Assembly: GCA_022649305.1 (NCBI GenBank)
Contig: JALCNW010000037.1
Span: 1 to 42,525 of the forward strand
DNA length: 42,525 bases
Reading direction: 5' to 3'
Source of the DNA: Enterobacter sp.
GTDB taxonomy: Bacteria; Pseudomonadota; Gammaproteobacteria; Enterobacterales; Enterobacteriaceae
In this document: piece by piece, positions 12,229 to 22,204 of the stretch
Layout of the letters: the number at the start of each line of letters is the position of its first letter
Position numbering within the stretch: position 1 is the first letter of the stretch
The notes under the pieces: model-generated
What the model saw: only the letters and a program-made list of their open reading frames with translations
Databases searched by the model: none
What the model was told of the DNA's origin: nothing
Translations under genes and position numbers: made by a program

Positions 12229-12420
12229 TCAGGACTTTTCGGGATCTTCGTAACGCCGTTTCGCGTCCAGGGCTTCCTGCTCGGTCTCATGTTCGCTAAT
12301 CAGGGAGTTGGGTTTGGGATGATCGGCGCGCAGCTGATACCAGGTCACGGTCTGGTCAGCATTACCTTTCTCGACGGTTTCAATGCGCGCTTCGCGTGGA
12401 TAGGGAGGTTTGGTCGGCAT
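12229..12420 (-). CDS. yaiA: YaiA family small protein
   Basis: This is a 63-residue hydrophilic protein of unknown function, starting [19 protein letters not shown]. It has the same length as E. coli YaiA and closely follows its sequence, including [11 protein letters not shown] and KRYEDPEK. It lies 44 bp downstream of aroL on the same strand. It is co-transcribed with aroL in E. coli, and the arrangement here supports the same. No domain with a known activity is visible. Confidence 0.92.
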   Translation of the reverse strand: MPTKPPYPREARIETVEKGNADQTVTWYQLRADHPKPNSLISEHETEQEALDAKRRYEDPEKS

Positions 12421-12464
12421 AGTTCATCCTTTTTTCAGAGTTGAACTATGAGTATAGACCCCTG

Positions 12465-12989
12465 CTAACTGGCGCGAGCCAGACGCAGGACGGTAACAAT
12501 ATGGTTAACAACTTGATCCGGTGACTGTGAGGCATCGACAACGTGATGAGCCGCTTCGCGGTAAAGTGCATCTCGCTCGGCAAGGACTTCACTGACTTCT
12601 TCACTAATCGGCTTTCCGGTGAGCGTCGGCCGCTGCCCTTCTTCAGGAAAGGCCTCAAGACGTTCTACCAGCGTCGACACCGGCGCACAAAGGTAGATAA
12701 CGACTCCCTTCTCACGCATAAACTGACGATTATAATCAGCCAGGATGATGCCTCCGCCGGTCGCAACAATGGTCGACGGCGCGGTGACGGCTTCCAGCGT
12801 CGCGGTTTCACGCGAACGGAAGCTGTCCCAGCCCTCTTTTTCGACTATCTCAGCGATGGAGTGCCCGGCATGCGTCTGTAGCCAGTGGTCCGTATCCACA
12901 AACTCGCTTTGACAAGCACGAGCCAGTTCGAGGCCAACGGTGGATTTTCCGCAGCCGCGAGGGCCAACTAAAAAGATGGGTTGGGTCAT
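12465..12989 (-). CDS. aroL: Shikimate kinase II AroL
   Basis: AroL uses ATP to phosphorylate shikimate to shikimate-3-phosphate in the common aromatic pathway. The 174 residues open with the P-loop GPRGCGKS (residues 9-16). The shikimate-binding DTDHW and [10 protein letters not shown] follow, then the GGGII motif, and the lid region around RPTLTGKP. Length equals the E. coli enzyme. In E. coli it is repressed by TyrR and TrpR, and a trp-operator-like element lies upstream here (13052-13069). Confidence 0.96.
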   Translation of the reverse strand: MTQPIFLVGPRGCGKSTVGLELARACQSEFVDTDHWLQTHAGHSIAEIVEKEGWDSFRSRETATLEAVTAPSTIVATGGGIILADYNRQFMREKGVVIYLCAPVSTLVERLEAFPEEGQRPTLTGKPISEEVSEVLAERDALYREAAHHVVDASQSPDQVVNHIVTVLRLARAS

Positions 12990-13051
12990 AACCAGGTGTT
13001 CCCCTTGATATCGCGAGGTTGCGGAGTGTGAAGTCGAAAAACGAGCAATAA

Positions 13052-13069
13052 TACCATCAAACTAGTACA
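13052..13069 (-). promoter_or_regulatory. Possible TrpR operator upstream of aroL
   Basis: On the minus strand the site reads GTACTAGTTTGATGGTA. The left half equals the trp operator half-site GTACTAGTT and the right half is degenerate. It lies about 65-80 bp before the aroL ATG. E. coli aroL is known to be controlled by TrpR with TyrR. I could not place TyrR boxes with confidence. Confidence 0.45.
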
Positions 13070-13116
13070 TAAGGTAACGACCAGTTGCTCTACTGTATCA
13101 TATTTGGCAATGCTTA

Positions 13117-13578
13117 TCATTTCGCAGTACGGCGCTTCACTTCCAGCAGCCATTTATCCAGCTCAGCGGCAAACATCTGGCGATCGCGTTGAGATAACGT
13201 ATCTGGCCCGCCGCTTTGCACGCCGCTGGCGCGCAGGGTGTCCATGAAGTCGCGCATAGTGAGCTTCTGGCGGATTGTCGCAGGTGAATAACGTTCGCCG
13301 CGCGGGTTCAGCGCTGATGCCCCTTTTTCGAGCACTTCTGCCGCCAGCGGAATATCAGCGGTAATCACCAAATCTTCGGGGCTGCACAAGCGCACGATTT
13401 CATTATCCGCAACGTCGAACCCGGCCGGGACGCGCATTGAGCGGATAAACTTTGAGGGCGGCACGCGGATATTCTGGTTCGCCACCAGCGTTAGCGGCAT
13501 TTCAACACGGTCCGCCGCACGGAATAAAATCTCTTTGATGACATTCGGACAAGCGTCCGCATCAACCCAAATCGTCAT
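13117..13578 (-). CDS. yaiI: UPF0178 (DUF188) family protein YaiI
   Basis: This is a 153-residue cytoplasmic protein of the UPF0178 family, related in fold to PIN-like nucleases but without an established function. It starts [18 protein letters not shown] and has conserved acidic residues (Asp5, Asp7) and the block [19 protein letters not shown]. An Asp cluster of this kind suggests metal binding, though this is inference. A strong ribosome-binding site (GGGGAG) precedes the ATG. It is divergent from proC, with about 100 bp between starts. Confidence 0.92.
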   Translation of the reverse strand: MTIWVDADACPNVIKEILFRAADRVEMPLTLVANQNIRVPPSKFIRSMRVPAGFDVADNEIVRLCSPEDLVITADIPLAAEVLEKGASALNPRGERYSPATIRQKLTMRDFMDTLRASGVQSGGPDTLSQRDRQMFAAELDKWLLEVKRRTAK

Positions 13579-13683
13579 ATTATCTCCCCTGAATCACAAT
13601 GGTGGCTATTGTCGCTTGCTTTTCGTTGTTAAGCTATAAAGCTATCAATCAGAGATAACAACGCATAATAACGGAGCGACATG

Positions 13684-14493
13684 ATGGAGAAGAAAATCGG
13701 TTTTATTGGCTGTGGAAACATGGGCAAAGCCATTCTCGGCGGTCTGATTGCCAGCGGCCAGGTGCTGCCGGGACAGATTTGGGTGTACACCCCGTCACCG
13801 GATAAAGTCGCCGCATTACGCGATGAATATGGCATCAACGCCGCCGAAAGCGCACAGGAAGTGGCTCAGATCGCGGATATCGTCTTCGGTGCCGTTAAGC
13901 CTAATATCATGATTAAAGTTCTGAGCGATATTACCTCCAGCCTGAACAAAGAGACGCTCGTCGTTTCTATTGCCGCAGGCATTACGCTGGATCAGCTGGC
14001 GCGCGCGTTGGGTCACGATCGCAAAATTGTTCGAGCCATGCCAAATACCCCATCGCTGGTCAACGCAGGGATGACGTCGGTCACGCCTAATGCGCTGGTT
14101 ACGCCTGAAGACGTGGCAGATGTGTTGAATATTTTCCGCTGCTTTGGTGAAGCCGAAGCCATTGCCGAGCCGATGATCCATCCGGTGGTGGGCGTCAGCG
14201 GTTCTGCGCCGGCCTACGTCTTTATGTTTATCGAAGCCATGGCCGATGCCGCCGTGCTCGGTGGAATGCCGCGAGCTCAAGCCTACAAGTTTGCCGCTCA
14301 GGCGGTGATGGGTTCTGCCAAAATGGTGCTGGAAACGGGTAAACATCCGGGCGAGCTGAAGGATATGGTGTGTTCACCTGGCGGGACGACGATCGAAGCA
14401 GTACGGGTTCTGGAAGAACGCGGATTTCGTTCTGCGGTGATTGAAGCGATGACCAAATGCATGGAAAAATCAGAGAGCCTGAGTAAATCCTGA
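13684..14493 (+). CDS. proC: Pyrroline-5-carboxylate reductase ProC
   Basis: ProC catalyses the last step of proline synthesis, reducing pyrroline-5-carboxylate with NAD(P)H. The 269-residue form begins at the second of two adjacent ATGs (13684), which has the better spacing from GGAG and matches the E. coli length. The Rossmann motif GCGNMG is at residues 9-14. The signature region near the C-terminus (DMVCSPGGTTIEAVRVLEE) is intact. The family forms oligomers in the cytoplasm. It is convergent with dgcC, with only about 17 bp between them. Confidence 0.96.
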   Translation: MEKKIGFIGCGNMGKAILGGLIASGQVLPGQIWVYTPSPDKVAALRDEYGINAAESAQEVAQIADIVFGAVKPNIMIKVLSDITSSLNKETLVVSIAAGITLDQLARALGHDRKIVRAMPNTPSLVNAGMTSVTPNALVTPEDVADVLNIFRCFGEAEAIAEPMIHPVVGVSGSAPAYVFMFIEAMADAAVLGGMPRAQAYKFAAQAVMGSAKMVLETGKHPGELKDMVCSPGGTTIEAVRVLEERGFRSAVIEAMTKCMEKSESLSKS

Positions 14494-14510
14494 TGCTACC
14501 TTGCCGGGCG

Positions 14511-15626
14511 TCAGGCTGCCACTTCGGTGCGGTTGCGTCCGGCGTTTTTCGCTTTATAAAGCGCGACGTCAGCGGCTTTCAGCCATTCACGGTAATGCCC
14601 AAACTCCGGCGTCCAGGGTGCAACGCCTACGCTGATGCGCATTTTAACCTGAGGCGCGCAAGGGAGCACTAAAGTCGCCAGGCGTTCATGAACGCGCGAC
14701 ATCGCGGCTATCGCACTCTCAGCGGGCGTGCCAACCATCACCACCGCAAATTCATCCCCGCCAAAGCGGCCAATAATATCTCCGGCGCGCAGAGCTAACT
14801 GCAACTGACGCGTAATCGCGATGATAGCTTCATCCCCAACATCATGCCCCCATGTATCGTTGATACTTTTAAAATGGTCGATATCGATAATTAAAATCGC
14901 CGCCTCACGATGATGGCGTCGACAGCTGTCATATTCATTGCGCAATAACGTTTCCCAATGACGGCGATTAAACACGCCCGTCATTCCATCCCGGGTGCTC
15001 ATCATTTCAAGGTGACGTTTATTCTCGGCCAGCCGAATGGCTGTCTGATGGCTTACCCAGGCAAACAGCAACGGATAGAGCACGATAACCGGCAACGCCA
15101 GCCATAATTCCAGGGGAGAGAGGGTAAAAGCAGGGGTTATTCCGGTGAGTTGCAACGTGACGATCGCGGTGACGGCGGTCATAATGGCGCCGGCACAAAA
15201 TAACCGCAATCCGCCCGCCCCCATCATATTCATGCCTATCATCATCGCCAGTGCTGCCGTTGGCAGAACATTCACGCCAACCAGACCCATCCACACGCCC
15301 GCCACAATGGCATCGGCTTTGAGATTATACATTTCACTACTGCGTGGATCGGCAGAACGACACGCCAGTTGCCAGGCAAGATGCGGCCAGATAAATGCCC
15401 AACCGACCAGCAGTAACCACCAGCCTCCAGGCGGCGCTTGCGCGACCAGCGCACCTGCAATCGGGAAAAACATCGCAGCCAGGCCAAACATACGCGGCAA
15501 TCGAGCCTGCCGGGCGAACCGTATGCCGGAACGGTGATGGTCATCCTGAGAAAGGTTTTGATGCCACTCTTCTCGCGTGACGTCTTTATTGTAAAAGTTT
15601 TCATCATTCATAATTTTTGGGAACAA
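14511..15626 (-). CDS. dgcC: Diguanylate cyclase DgcC (AdrA/YaiC)
   Basis: This membrane-bound enzyme makes cyclic di-GMP from two GTP and activates cellulose synthesis. The N-terminal half is a MASE2-type membrane domain with several hydrophobic helices, and the C-terminal GGDEF domain carries an intact active site (GRFGGDEFAVVM). A TTG start at 15624-15626 gives 371 residues, the same as E. coli AdrA, and lines up with its FPKIMNDENF. An ATG five codons later (15611) is an alternative. In Salmonella and E. coli its transcription depends on CsgD. The long upstream extension of the open frame is not family-like. Confidence 0.92.
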   Translation of the reverse strand: MFPKIMNDENFYNKDVTREEWHQNLSQDDHHRSGIRFARQARLPRMFGLAAMFFPIAGALVAQAPPGGWWLLLVGWAFIWPHLAWQLACRSADPRSSEMYNLKADAIVAGVWMGLVGVNVLPTAALAMMIGMNMMGAGGLRLFCAGAIMTAVTAIVTLQLTGITPAFTLSPLELWLALPVIVLYPLLFAWVSHQTAIRLAENKRHLEMMSTRDGMTGVFNRRHWETLLRNEYDSCRRHHREAAILIIDIDHFKSINDTWGHDVGDEAIIAITRQLQLALRAGDIIGRFGGDEFAVVMVGTPAESAIAAMSRVHERLATLVLPCAPQVKMRISVGVAPWTPEFGHYREWLKAADVALYKAKNAGRNRTEVAA

Positions 15627-15716
15627 TCTGAAACATTTTCCCAAATTATAGAGAGGCAACCCGCGGGGAAAGTATGATATTTCGGGTGAGCCGCGACGGC
15701 TGCTCACCCATTAGGA

Positions 15717-16037
15717 CTACACTTTTTTCTTGAGACAAGCGCTCATAAACTTGCTGCGATCATCGCCTTTCAGCATTTGGTTGGTGGCTTGCTCGTTGCA
15801 TTCACGCATCTTTTGCTGCTGAGGCGTCAGGCTTTTCTCGCCAGGTCTGGAGGTCGTATTTTTAAGGCAGTCGCTCATATAGGTTTTGCGGGCGTCACCT
15901 TTCAACGTCTGAGCCGTAGCCTGCTGGTTGCAGCTCGTCATACGTTGTTGTTGAGGGGTAAGCGTTCTTTCTGCGGCAGTCGCCGTAGACATCAGAAACA
16001 CGCCTGAGAGCAGGGTAACCAGTAATGTTATTTTCAT
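15717..16037 (-). CDS. psiF: Phosphate-starvation-inducible protein PsiF
   Basis: This is a 106-residue secreted protein of unknown activity. It has a cleavable signal peptide (about residues 1-21, ending ATAAE) and two similar PsiF repeats, each with the pattern LTPQQQxM, CNxQAT, LKGD and a second Cys. The four paired cysteines suggest periplasmic disulfides. It follows phoA on the same strand and in E. coli is induced with it under low phosphate. A terminator hairpin lies between them, so its expression probably depends on read-through from the phoA promoter. Confidence 0.93.
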   Translation of the reverse strand: MKITLLVTLLSGVFLMSTATAAERTLTPQQQRMTSCNQQATAQTLKGDARKTYMSDCLKNTTSRPGEKSLTPQQQKMRECNEQATNQMLKGDDRSKFMSACLKKKV

Positions 16038-16086
16038 TGCACCATCCTTATATGAAGGTTCACATTAAGTCTGGTTCGTCGCGGGG

Positions 16087-16120
16087 AAAAAACCACCCGA
16101 CGGAAGAGGTTTCCGCCGGG
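16087..16120 (-). terminator. Terminator-like hairpin between phoA and psiF
   Basis: A 10-bp stem with one G-T pair (16111-16120 with 16096-16105) and a 5-base loop is followed on the minus strand by a run of six T (16087-16092). It lies right after the phoA stop codon and would reduce transcription into psiF. Confidence 0.8.
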
Positions 16121-16128
16121 TTTTGCTT

Positions 16129-17544
16129 TTATTTCAGCGAGAGCGCCGACTTCATGGTGTAGAAGAGATCGGTTTGATCGGTCAGGCCTACCACATTCGC
16201 CGCATGTGGACCGTACGCTGCAATACGCAGTTGCGTTCCGGTATGTTCCATCGACTCCTCTTCGGAGTTGCCGTAGCTCATCACCATTACTGCACCATCT
16301 TTGGTATTCAACGCCTGGGTCAGGCCAGGGGCTTTCGCATCTGGGGCAAGGATCTGACTCGCGTGGGCATGGTCTGCCGTCACCACCACCAGGGTATTAC
16401 CGTCTTTCTTCGCGAACTCCAGTGCTTTTTGCACCGCTTCGTCCAGATCGACCGTTTCACCGATTTGTCCGCATGGATTTGCTGCGTGATCCTGTTTATC
16501 GATCGACGCGCCTTCTACCTGCAGGAAGAAGCCCTTCTCGCTTTTGCTCAGCAGTGAAATGGCTTTCTCAGTCATTTGCGCCAGTGTTGGCACACTGTCG
16601 TTACGTTTTTGATTTGGGGTACAGGTCACCGCTGGTTTGTCGAGGTTGCCATGATACGAGGCTTTCGGCCCTTCCCAACGGACCGGCATATTGCCTTCCG
16701 AGAACAAACCAAGCAGCGGTTTATCCTGGTTGGCTTCCGTTATCCCGGCCAGAGAGGTCGCATCGCTGACCATCTGATATCCACGCGCCTGAGCTTGCTC
16801 ACGCAGGGTTTTCCCCTGCCAGTCGCCTGCCGTGGCGGTTTCCGCGAAGGTTTTCGCCCCGCCACCTAAGGTAACGTCAGCGCGGGCATTCAGCAGTTGC
16901 TCGGTAATTGAACCTTTACCGCCTTTTTCCAACGCGTTCGTTGGGCATTTTTCGCTGGTTATGGAGGGGCCATAGCATTTGCGCGAGGTCACGTGTGCCA
17001 CTAACGCTGCAGGTGTCGCGTCCTGCAGTTCAGCCGTTGAAACGTTACCCGTTGCCAGGCCAGCCGCTTTTGCCTTCTCCAGGATGGTCTGGTGATCTTT
17101 TTCGTGAATATCGACGCCCAGCGCGCCGTTATACGTTTTAACGCCGGTTGACCATGCGGTTGCCGAGGCAGCAGAATCGGTGACGTAATCCGGTTTACCG
17201 GTTTTCTTGTCCAGCGCATAGTGGGTATATTGGCCGGTCAGCGGTAACGCATCAATACCTTTGAAAAAACCACCCGCGCCCTCAGCATAATTTCGCGCAG
17301 CGGTAATTTCGGAATCACCCATACCATCGCCAATGAGCAGAATAATATTTTTGGCCGGTTTATCGTTTAACGATGCACGCAGCGCTGCTGTTTGATCTTC
17401 CGACAGACGACGTGCTCCGCCAGGCTGAGTGATATCACCCTGAGCCGCACGGTTTTCGAGTACCTGAGTTGGCGTTGTTTCGGCGTAAATTGCAGGGGTG
17501 AACATCAACGGGAATAATGCGATGAAAAGTGCGCTCTGTTTCAA
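16129..17544 (-). CDS. phoA: Alkaline phosphatase PhoA
   Basis: PhoA is a periplasmic Zn/Mg phosphomonoesterase that frees phosphate from organic esters during starvation. The start chosen is TTG at 17542-17544, preceded by GGAG, which gives 471 residues as in E. coli. The longer open frame upstream would run through the promoter. The signal peptide is about residues 1-21. The nucleophile Ser124 lies in [11 protein letters not shown], the first metal ligand in IGDGMGDSE, and further ligands in TADHAHASQ and the C-terminal half. PhoB should drive it from the Pho box at 17604-17621. Confidence 0.97.
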   Translation of the reverse strand: MKQSALFIALFPLMFTPAIYAETTPTQVLENRAAQGDITQPGGARRLSEDQTAALRASLNDKPAKNIILLIGDGMGDSEITAARNYAEGAGGFFKGIDALPLTGQYTHYALDKKTGKPDYVTDSAASATAWSTGVKTYNGALGVDIHEKDHQTILEKAKAAGLATGNVSTAELQDATPAALVAHVTSRKCYGPSITSEKCPTNALEKGGKGSITEQLLNARADVTLGGGAKTFAETATAGDWQGKTLREQAQARGYQMVSDATSLAGITEANQDKPLLGLFSEGNMPVRWEGPKASYHGNLDKPAVTCTPNQKRNDSVPTLAQMTEKAISLLSKSEKGFFLQVEGASIDKQDHAANPCGQIGETVDLDEAVQKALEFAKKDGNTLVVVTADHAHASQILAPDAKAPGLTQALNTKDGAVMVMSYGNSEEESMEHTGTQLRIAAYGPHAANVVGLTDQTDLFYTMKSALSLK

Positions 17545-17587
17545 TTTATTTTCTCCATGTAAAAATACACAAAATAAAAACAGAGCA

Positions 17588-17621
17588 ACTATAGGCATAC
17601 CACATGACAGCACGATGACAG
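17588..17621 (-). promoter_or_regulatory. phoA promoter with Pho box
   Basis: On the minus strand CTGTCAT occurs twice in an 11-bp period (17604-17621), the arrangement bound by a PhoB dimer. A TATAGT -10 element follows at 17588-17593 with spacing typical of PhoB-activated promoters. It sits between the iraP stop codon and the phoA TTG start. Confidence 0.88.
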
Positions 17622-17642
17622 CTTTTCAGCTGCGGTGACTGA

Positions 17643-17903
17643 TTAGCTTCGGGGATGCCGCAAAAGCTTCTTTACATATTGCTGTAGCATTTCGCTATCC
17701 TGAAGCGGCACTTGAGAGTCGGGCCTGGCATCCTCCAGAGCGCATTCGATACTTCGGATAAGCGCCTGTTGGTCATTCTGCGCCATTTGCCGCAGCAGGG
17801 CTGTAACGACGATTTCCAATGCTTCAACCTGTGCGACCAACTCTTTCGACTCTTCTTCCTTTTGGGCAAGCTTGACCAACAACTCTGCAATGAGATTTTT
17901 CAT
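17643..17903 (-). CDS. iraP: Anti-adaptor protein IraP
   Basis: IraP binds the adaptor RssB and so protects the sigma factor RpoS from ClpXP degradation during phosphate starvation. The 86 residues equal the E. coli length, with the shared start [22 protein letters not shown] and a predicted coiled-coil N-terminal half. The C-terminus VKKLLRHPR is conserved. The gene lies upstream of phoA on the same strand but is separated from it by the phoA Pho box, so the two are likely expressed from separate promoters. In E. coli iraP responds to ppGpp. Confidence 0.94.
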   Translation of the reverse strand: MKNLIAELLVKLAQKEEESKELVAQVEALEIVVTALLRQMAQNDQQALIRSIECALEDARPDSQVPLQDSEMLQQYVKKLLRHPRS

Positions 17904-18144
17904 CGTGTATTTCCTTATCAGGTTTTTGCTGACGTTATCATTACGATGGAATTATGCAAAGAGGCGAAAAGTATTATCTTTATGAAAAAACACGCTATGT
18001 CGCAAATACCGATGAATCAGCCTCAGCGAAACGTTTTTCTATTATAAAAACCAATCACAAGGCCGATTAAAATTAGTGAGCGAGCCCTCAATTTCGCCTT
18101 CAAAAATTTAAGGCTCAGTTAATACATAATATATTCTTACTTAA

Positions 18145-19380
18145 TTATACCTGGCTTTTTATATTCGAGACCCGTTGCCGACGATGGCGCAATGCCAGCG
18201 CGAGCTGAATAACATTCAACAAGACCACCACGGCCGTCGCGGCAAATACCCATCGGAACCCAGCCATCGCGGATACCGATGCCCCCATGAGCGGTCCAAC
18301 CACGTTACCTAAATACATAAACGACTGGTTATAACCAAAGATTCGCCCGGTTACCCTGTCGCTGGAGTACTTCACCAGCAACGTTTGCACCGCCGGTAAC
18401 ATCGCGCCATCGGCAAAGCCCAGCAAGAAGCGCAACACACCCAACTGCAACGGCGACGTGACAAATGACATAGCAAAAAACAGCACCACGGCAAAGATTA
18501 ACGTCGCCATTAAGATACGAGCAGTGCCAATACGATCCCCCAGCTTGCCCAGACGCGGCGCTGAAATGAGCGCAGAAACACCCGGCACGGCGGCAATCAT
18601 CCCGCTTAGAAAAGCAATATTGTTGCTGTTCGGCTCCATTGATTTAATAAAGAGCGCCAGGATCGGCCCAATCGAACCGTTGCAGAGTTGAATAACCATG
18701 GTGGTGACAAAAAGGCTGAGCATTAACCCTGGATAAGGCAGCGTGGCAAAAACGGCCTTGCCGCTCAGACGATCGGCTTTGCTCACCGTCGGACGAGCAC
18801 CTTCTTTGATCAGAAATAGCGTCACCAGAAAACTGACGACCAGCAGCATTGCCGTAATGAAAAAGACGGCGCGCAAACCGACATGGTCGGCCAGATACCC
18901 TCCCATTAAAGGGCCGCCGATAACACCGCTAATTTGTGCGGTAGAGAGGGTGCTGATTGCCCAACCGCTCCGCTCACGTGGAACCTGCGAGGCCACCAGC
19001 GCCATGGCATTGGGGATGTATCCTGACGTCAGCCCCATCACGCCACGCAATAAAAAGAGCTGCCAAACGTTGGTCGCAAAAGCTTGCAGCAGGATGGCAA
19101 TCGCCATTCCCAACGACGCGCGCAGCAGCATCAGTTTGCGCCCTTTCCTGTCCGCCAGGCTTCCCCACATGGGCGAGACAATCGCCGAGACTAAAAAAGT
19201 GATGCTGAACGTCAGTCCTGACCACATCGACAACGCTTCGTGCGACGAGACGCCCAACTGAGAAACATACAGGGGCAGGAAGGGTAAAATCTGGCTAATG
19301 GCAAGGCCGGTAAAAAAACAGCCAAACCAGACCGATATGAGGTTAACTTTCCACGATTCCATAACAGGCACTATCTTCAT
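18145..19380 (-). CDS. MdtG-like major facilitator superfamily efflux transporter
   Basis: This is a 411-residue inner-membrane protein with about twelve hydrophobic helices. It carries MFS motif A ([10 protein letters not shown], residues 73-82) between helices 2 and 3, and motif C-like glycine-rich stretches in helix 5 ([10 protein letters not shown]), which marks it as an antiporter of the drug:H+ type. It resembles E. coli MdtG along its length (for example [12 protein letters not shown] and [19 protein letters not shown]) but is clearly divergent, so it is called a paralog rather than MdtG itself. Substrate is unknown. No convincing ribosome-binding site precedes the first ATG. E. coli has no such gene between iraP and ddlA. 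Confidence 0.85.
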   Translation of the reverse strand: MKIVPVMESWKVNLISVWFGCFFTGLAISQILPFLPLYVSQLGVSSHEALSMWSGLTFSITFLVSAIVSPMWGSLADRKGRKLMLLRASLGMAIAILLQAFATNVWQLFLLRGVMGLTSGYIPNAMALVASQVPRERSGWAISTLSTAQISGVIGGPLMGGYLADHVGLRAVFFITAMLLVVSFLVTLFLIKEGARPTVSKADRLSGKAVFATLPYPGLMLSLFVTTMVIQLCNGSIGPILALFIKSMEPNSNNIAFLSGMIAAVPGVSALISAPRLGKLGDRIGTARILMATLIFAVVLFFAMSFVTSPLQLGVLRFLLGFADGAMLPAVQTLLVKYSSDRVTGRIFGYNQSFMYLGNVVGPLMGASVSAMAGFRWVFAATAVVVLLNVIQLALALRHRRQRVSNIKSQV

Positions 19381-19531
19381 TTTTAGGCGAATTCGCCGTC
19401 AGATTAGCAAGTTACGCACGTTCTCGTAGCACCAGAGGTGCGACGACGATGACTTTGGTGTTTTATCTCCCCAGTCATCATATTTGTGAAACAAGTCACA
19501 TTTTATCCACTTTTAGCTGGTGAATTATGCT

Positions 19532-20215
19532 TTAACGGCACAACCCAAATCCCCGCATCCCGAGGTGAAAGTGGTTAGCGTGCGCGGCATTGTACTCCGG
19601 CCCCAGACCATTGCCGTAATAGTCGCAGCTGGCACTTAACAGCGCCCGTAGCCAGGGATAGGTTTTTTCCTCTCGCCAGCCACGCAGCACCGTCACCCTC
19701 TGCCCGTTAGCCAGTTGAAATGCACTGATATCGAGGGCGTCAGCGCTGGCATGCTCGCTGCGTCGGGCATCAGGACGATGATAGATATTGCGACAGGCAA
19801 AACTGCCGACATGCTTTATTCGCGCCAGCTCACTCCCCATTAAGGTTTGGGTTAATGGGCGAGCCTGCTGATGAACAAACAGTGCCGAACTTAGCGCCAG
19901 CGGACAGCTGGCAATGAAACTGCTGCTCAGTGTCACGGGACCAAAATTACGCACGCGGACTACATCCGTCAGCGGGCAATCTCCTGCGCTATCGGCAAGC
20001 GTCTGAGTCTGGATAAGCTGCTTTTGATTTGCCTGCGATAGCAGACTTGCACATGCCTCTGGCGTCAGACGACGCAGCTTGTACTGGGTAATTTTTCCCG
20101 GCGGATCGTCAAGGTTAAGGGGCACAAAAGGGTTGTAATAAGACGGTAACCAGCGATAACCCATCACGGCGGCTCCCACGATAACGAGTCCAATAAGCAG
20201 GCTTTTCCCTCTCAC
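19532..20215 (-). CDS. Extensin-like family protein, putative LAS-type metallopeptidase
   Basis: This is a 227-residue membrane-anchored or secreted protein of the extensin-like C-terminal family. A GTG start at 20213-20215 is chosen because AGGAG precedes it at good spacing. The ATG further upstream has no such site. Residues about 4-20 form a signal anchor. The C-terminal half holds [12 protein letters not shown] (His155, Asp162) and HANHFHLG (His215, His217), the HxxxxxxD and HxH pattern of LAS zinc peptidases that cut peptidoglycan peptides. Six cysteines suggest disulfides in the periplasm. The gene is divergent from ddlA. Activity is inferred, not shown. Confidence 0.8.
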   Translation of the reverse strand: MRGKSLLIGLVIVGAAVMGYRWLPSYYNPFVPLNLDDPPGKITQYKLRRLTPEACASLLSQANQKQLIQTQTLADSAGDCPLTDVVRVRNFGPVTLSSSFIASCPLALSSALFVHQQARPLTQTLMGSELARIKHVGSFACRNIYHRPDARRSEHASADALDISAFQLANGQRVTVLRGWREEKTYPWLRALLSASCDYYGNGLGPEYNAAHANHFHLGMRGFGLCR

Positions 20216-20319
20216 ATTATCTCCTCTTTTATGCGTCAAAACATTATGGCAGAAGGCGGCGAATCCCACAGGGCATCGTGGTATGTTATAGGCTTTTAGA
20301 CAGACTGGAAGAGTGTGAG

Positions 20320-21420
20320 ATGGCGAAGCAGCGGGTAGGAATTGTCTTTGGGGGAAAATCAGCAGAACACGAAGTGTCGCTGCAGTCGGCCAAAAATATC
20401 GTTGATGCGATTGATAAGAGCCGTTTTGATGTTGTCCTGCTGGGTATCGATAAGCAAGGCCAATGGCACGTTAACGATGCCAGCCAGTATTTGCTGAACG
20501 CGAACGATCCAGCACGCATCGCGCTTAATCCTTCTGAAATCAGCGTCGCGACAGTACCTGGCGTCGTTCAGGGGCAACTGATCGACGCGGGGAGCGCGCA
20601 GGCGCTGCCGCAACTCGACGTGGTGTTCCCGATTGTTCACGGTACCCTGGGCGAAGATGGCTCCTTACAGGGTATGCTGCGCATGGCTAATTTGCCGTTT
20701 GTCGGCTCCGACGTTCTGGGCTCCGCCGCCTGCATGGATAAAGACGTCACTAAACGCCTGTTGCGCGACGCCGGACTGAACATTGCGCCTTTCGTGACCC
20801 TCACCCGTGCCAATCGCGATAAACACAGCTTTGAACACATTGTTTCACAGCTCGGCCTGCCGCTGTTTGTCAAACCAGCGAACCAGGGTTCTTCCGTCGG
20901 GGTCAGCAAAGTCACCGACGAAGCGCAGTTCACCCACGCCGTGCGTCTGGCGTTCGAGTTCGATCATAAAGTGGTGGTTGAGCAAGGCATCAAAGGCCGT
21001 GAAATTGAATGTGCCGTCTTAGGCAACGATTTCCCGCAGGCGAGCACCTGCGGTGAGGTGGTCCTGAACAGTGATTTCTACTCTTACGACACCAAGTACA
21101 TTGATGACCAGGGTGCGCAAGTTGTGGTTCCTGCCGTGCTGGATCCCGACGTGAATGACAAGATCCGCGCGATCGCTATCGAAGCCTATCAGGCACTCGG
21201 CTGCGGCGGCATGGCGCGTGTTGATGTCTTTTTAACGGCAGATAGCGAAGTGGTTATTAACGAAATCAACACGCTGCCTGGTTTTACCAATATCAGCATG
21301 TACCCTAAACTTTGGCAGGCCAGCGGTATCAGCTATCCGGAATTGATTACACGTCTTATCGAACTGGCGCTGGAGCGACATGCCGCAAACAGCGCCCTGA
21401 AAAGCTCCGTAAACGGTTAA
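20320..21420 (+). CDS. ddlA: D-alanine--D-alanine ligase A
   Basis: DdlA joins two D-alanines with ATP to make the dipeptide that ends the peptidoglycan stem. The 366-residue form starts at ATG 20320 ([20 protein letters not shown]). The upstream ATG at 20278 lacks support, and E. coli DdlA has 364 residues. Motifs include the N-terminal [10 protein letters not shown], the ATP-grasp lysine in [18 protein letters not shown], and the metal-binding acidic residues in [12 protein letters not shown]. It is the paralog of DdlB in the cell-division cluster. It ends in a 4-bp convergent overlap with yaiZ. Confidence 0.97.
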   Translation: MAKQRVGIVFGGKSAEHEVSLQSAKNIVDAIDKSRFDVVLLGIDKQGQWHVNDASQYLLNANDPARIALNPSEISVATVPGVVQGQLIDAGSAQALPQLDVVFPIVHGTLGEDGSLQGMLRMANLPFVGSDVLGSAACMDKDVTKRLLRDAGLNIAPFVTLTRANRDKHSFEHIVSQLGLPLFVKPANQGSSVGVSKVTDEAQFTHAVRLAFEFDHKVVVEQGIKGREIECAVLGNDFPQASTCGEVVLNSDFYSYDTKYIDDQGAQVVVPAVLDPDVNDKIRAIAIEAYQALGCGGMARVDVFLTADSEVVINEINTLPGFTNISMYPKLWQASGISYPELITRLIELALERHAANSALKSSVNG

Positions 21421-21653
21421 TCCACTTTCTCTGAGCTCTCCACGTTTTCTGCCGTCGCGTCTTCTGGCCGACGGCGGATAATGAATCCTGCCAGCCAGAA
21501 ACAAATCACCCACGTTACCAACCCTACCGCATAGGTTTGCCAGCCTTTCGCTTCAAATCCCAGCAGCCCAATAACACCGTTCAGAATAAAAATCAGCCCA
21601 ATCGCAAAGGCGTAGTAATGCCAGTCACGGCGTAGTTTGGCAGACAGGTTCAT
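21417..21653 (-). CDS. yaiZ: Small inner-membrane protein YaiZ
   Basis: This is a 78-residue protein with two hydrophobic helices (about 14-32 and 38-60) and a hydrophilic, acidic C-terminal tail. It matches E. coli YaiZ over the first 60 residues ([19 protein letters not shown], then [19 protein letters not shown]). The tail is a little longer and differs. Function is unknown. It faces ddlA, and the two stop regions overlap by 4 bp. Confidence 0.88.
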   Translation of the reverse strand: MNLSAKLRRDWHYYAFAIGLIFILNGVIGLLGFEAKGWQTYAVGLVTWVICFWLAGFIIRRRPEDATAENVESSEKVD

Positions 21654-21899
21654 GGCAACTCCGGCAGAAAAAAAAATATCCTCTCACAGTTTTAGGATGC
21701 GGTCTGTGGTCGATGCGGAAATTCTTAAATGCGAATCAATTTTACTTAAGTCATGAAATTGTGATGTGAGGCAGAAATCGACAATCCAGGAGCATTCCCC
21801 AGGCCAAATTACCACGATTCTGATATTGACAAATGCTATGACCTGTCAGACTCACCTTGTACGACTGGCACGTGGCCAGAGTCATTTCGGGAGGTCTTT

Positions 21900-22202
21900 A
21901 TGGCTGACTTTACATTGTCTAAGCCGATTTTTGGCGGCAAACAACCCAAAACCTCCGCACCGGGTAATATCGCCTATGCACTGTTTGTGCTGTTCTGTTT
22001 CTGGGCCGGTTCGCAGCTTCTGAATATTTTGGTTCACGCACCCGGTGTCTATGAACACCTGATGCAGGTTCAGGATACGGGCCGACCGCGCGTTGAGATT
22101 GGTTTTGGGGTAAGCACCATCTTTGGGCTGATTCCTTTCCTGACTGGCTGCGCGATCCTTGGGATTGTCGCCCTTATTCTTCGCTGGCGGCGCTACCACT
22201 AG
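21900..22202 (+). CDS. yaiY: YaiY family inner-membrane protein (DUF2755)
   Basis: This is a 100-residue membrane protein with two hydrophobic segments (about 23-45 and 71-96). It resembles E. coli YaiY along its length ([38 protein letters not shown]). GGGAGG precedes the ATG at ideal spacing. Function is unknown. It is convergent with yaiW, with a 2-bp gap between the stop codons. Confidence 0.9.
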   Translation: MADFTLSKPIFGGKQPKTSAPGNIAYALFVLFCFWAGSQLLNILVHAPGVYEHLMQVQDTGRPRVEIGFGVSTIFGLIPFLTGCAILGIVALILRWRRYH

Positions 22203-22204
22203 TA

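Noticed and set aside
20278..20319. ddlA start at the upstream ATG
   Set aside because: The 14 extra residues are not found in DdlA, and the ATG at 20320 gives the family N-terminus.
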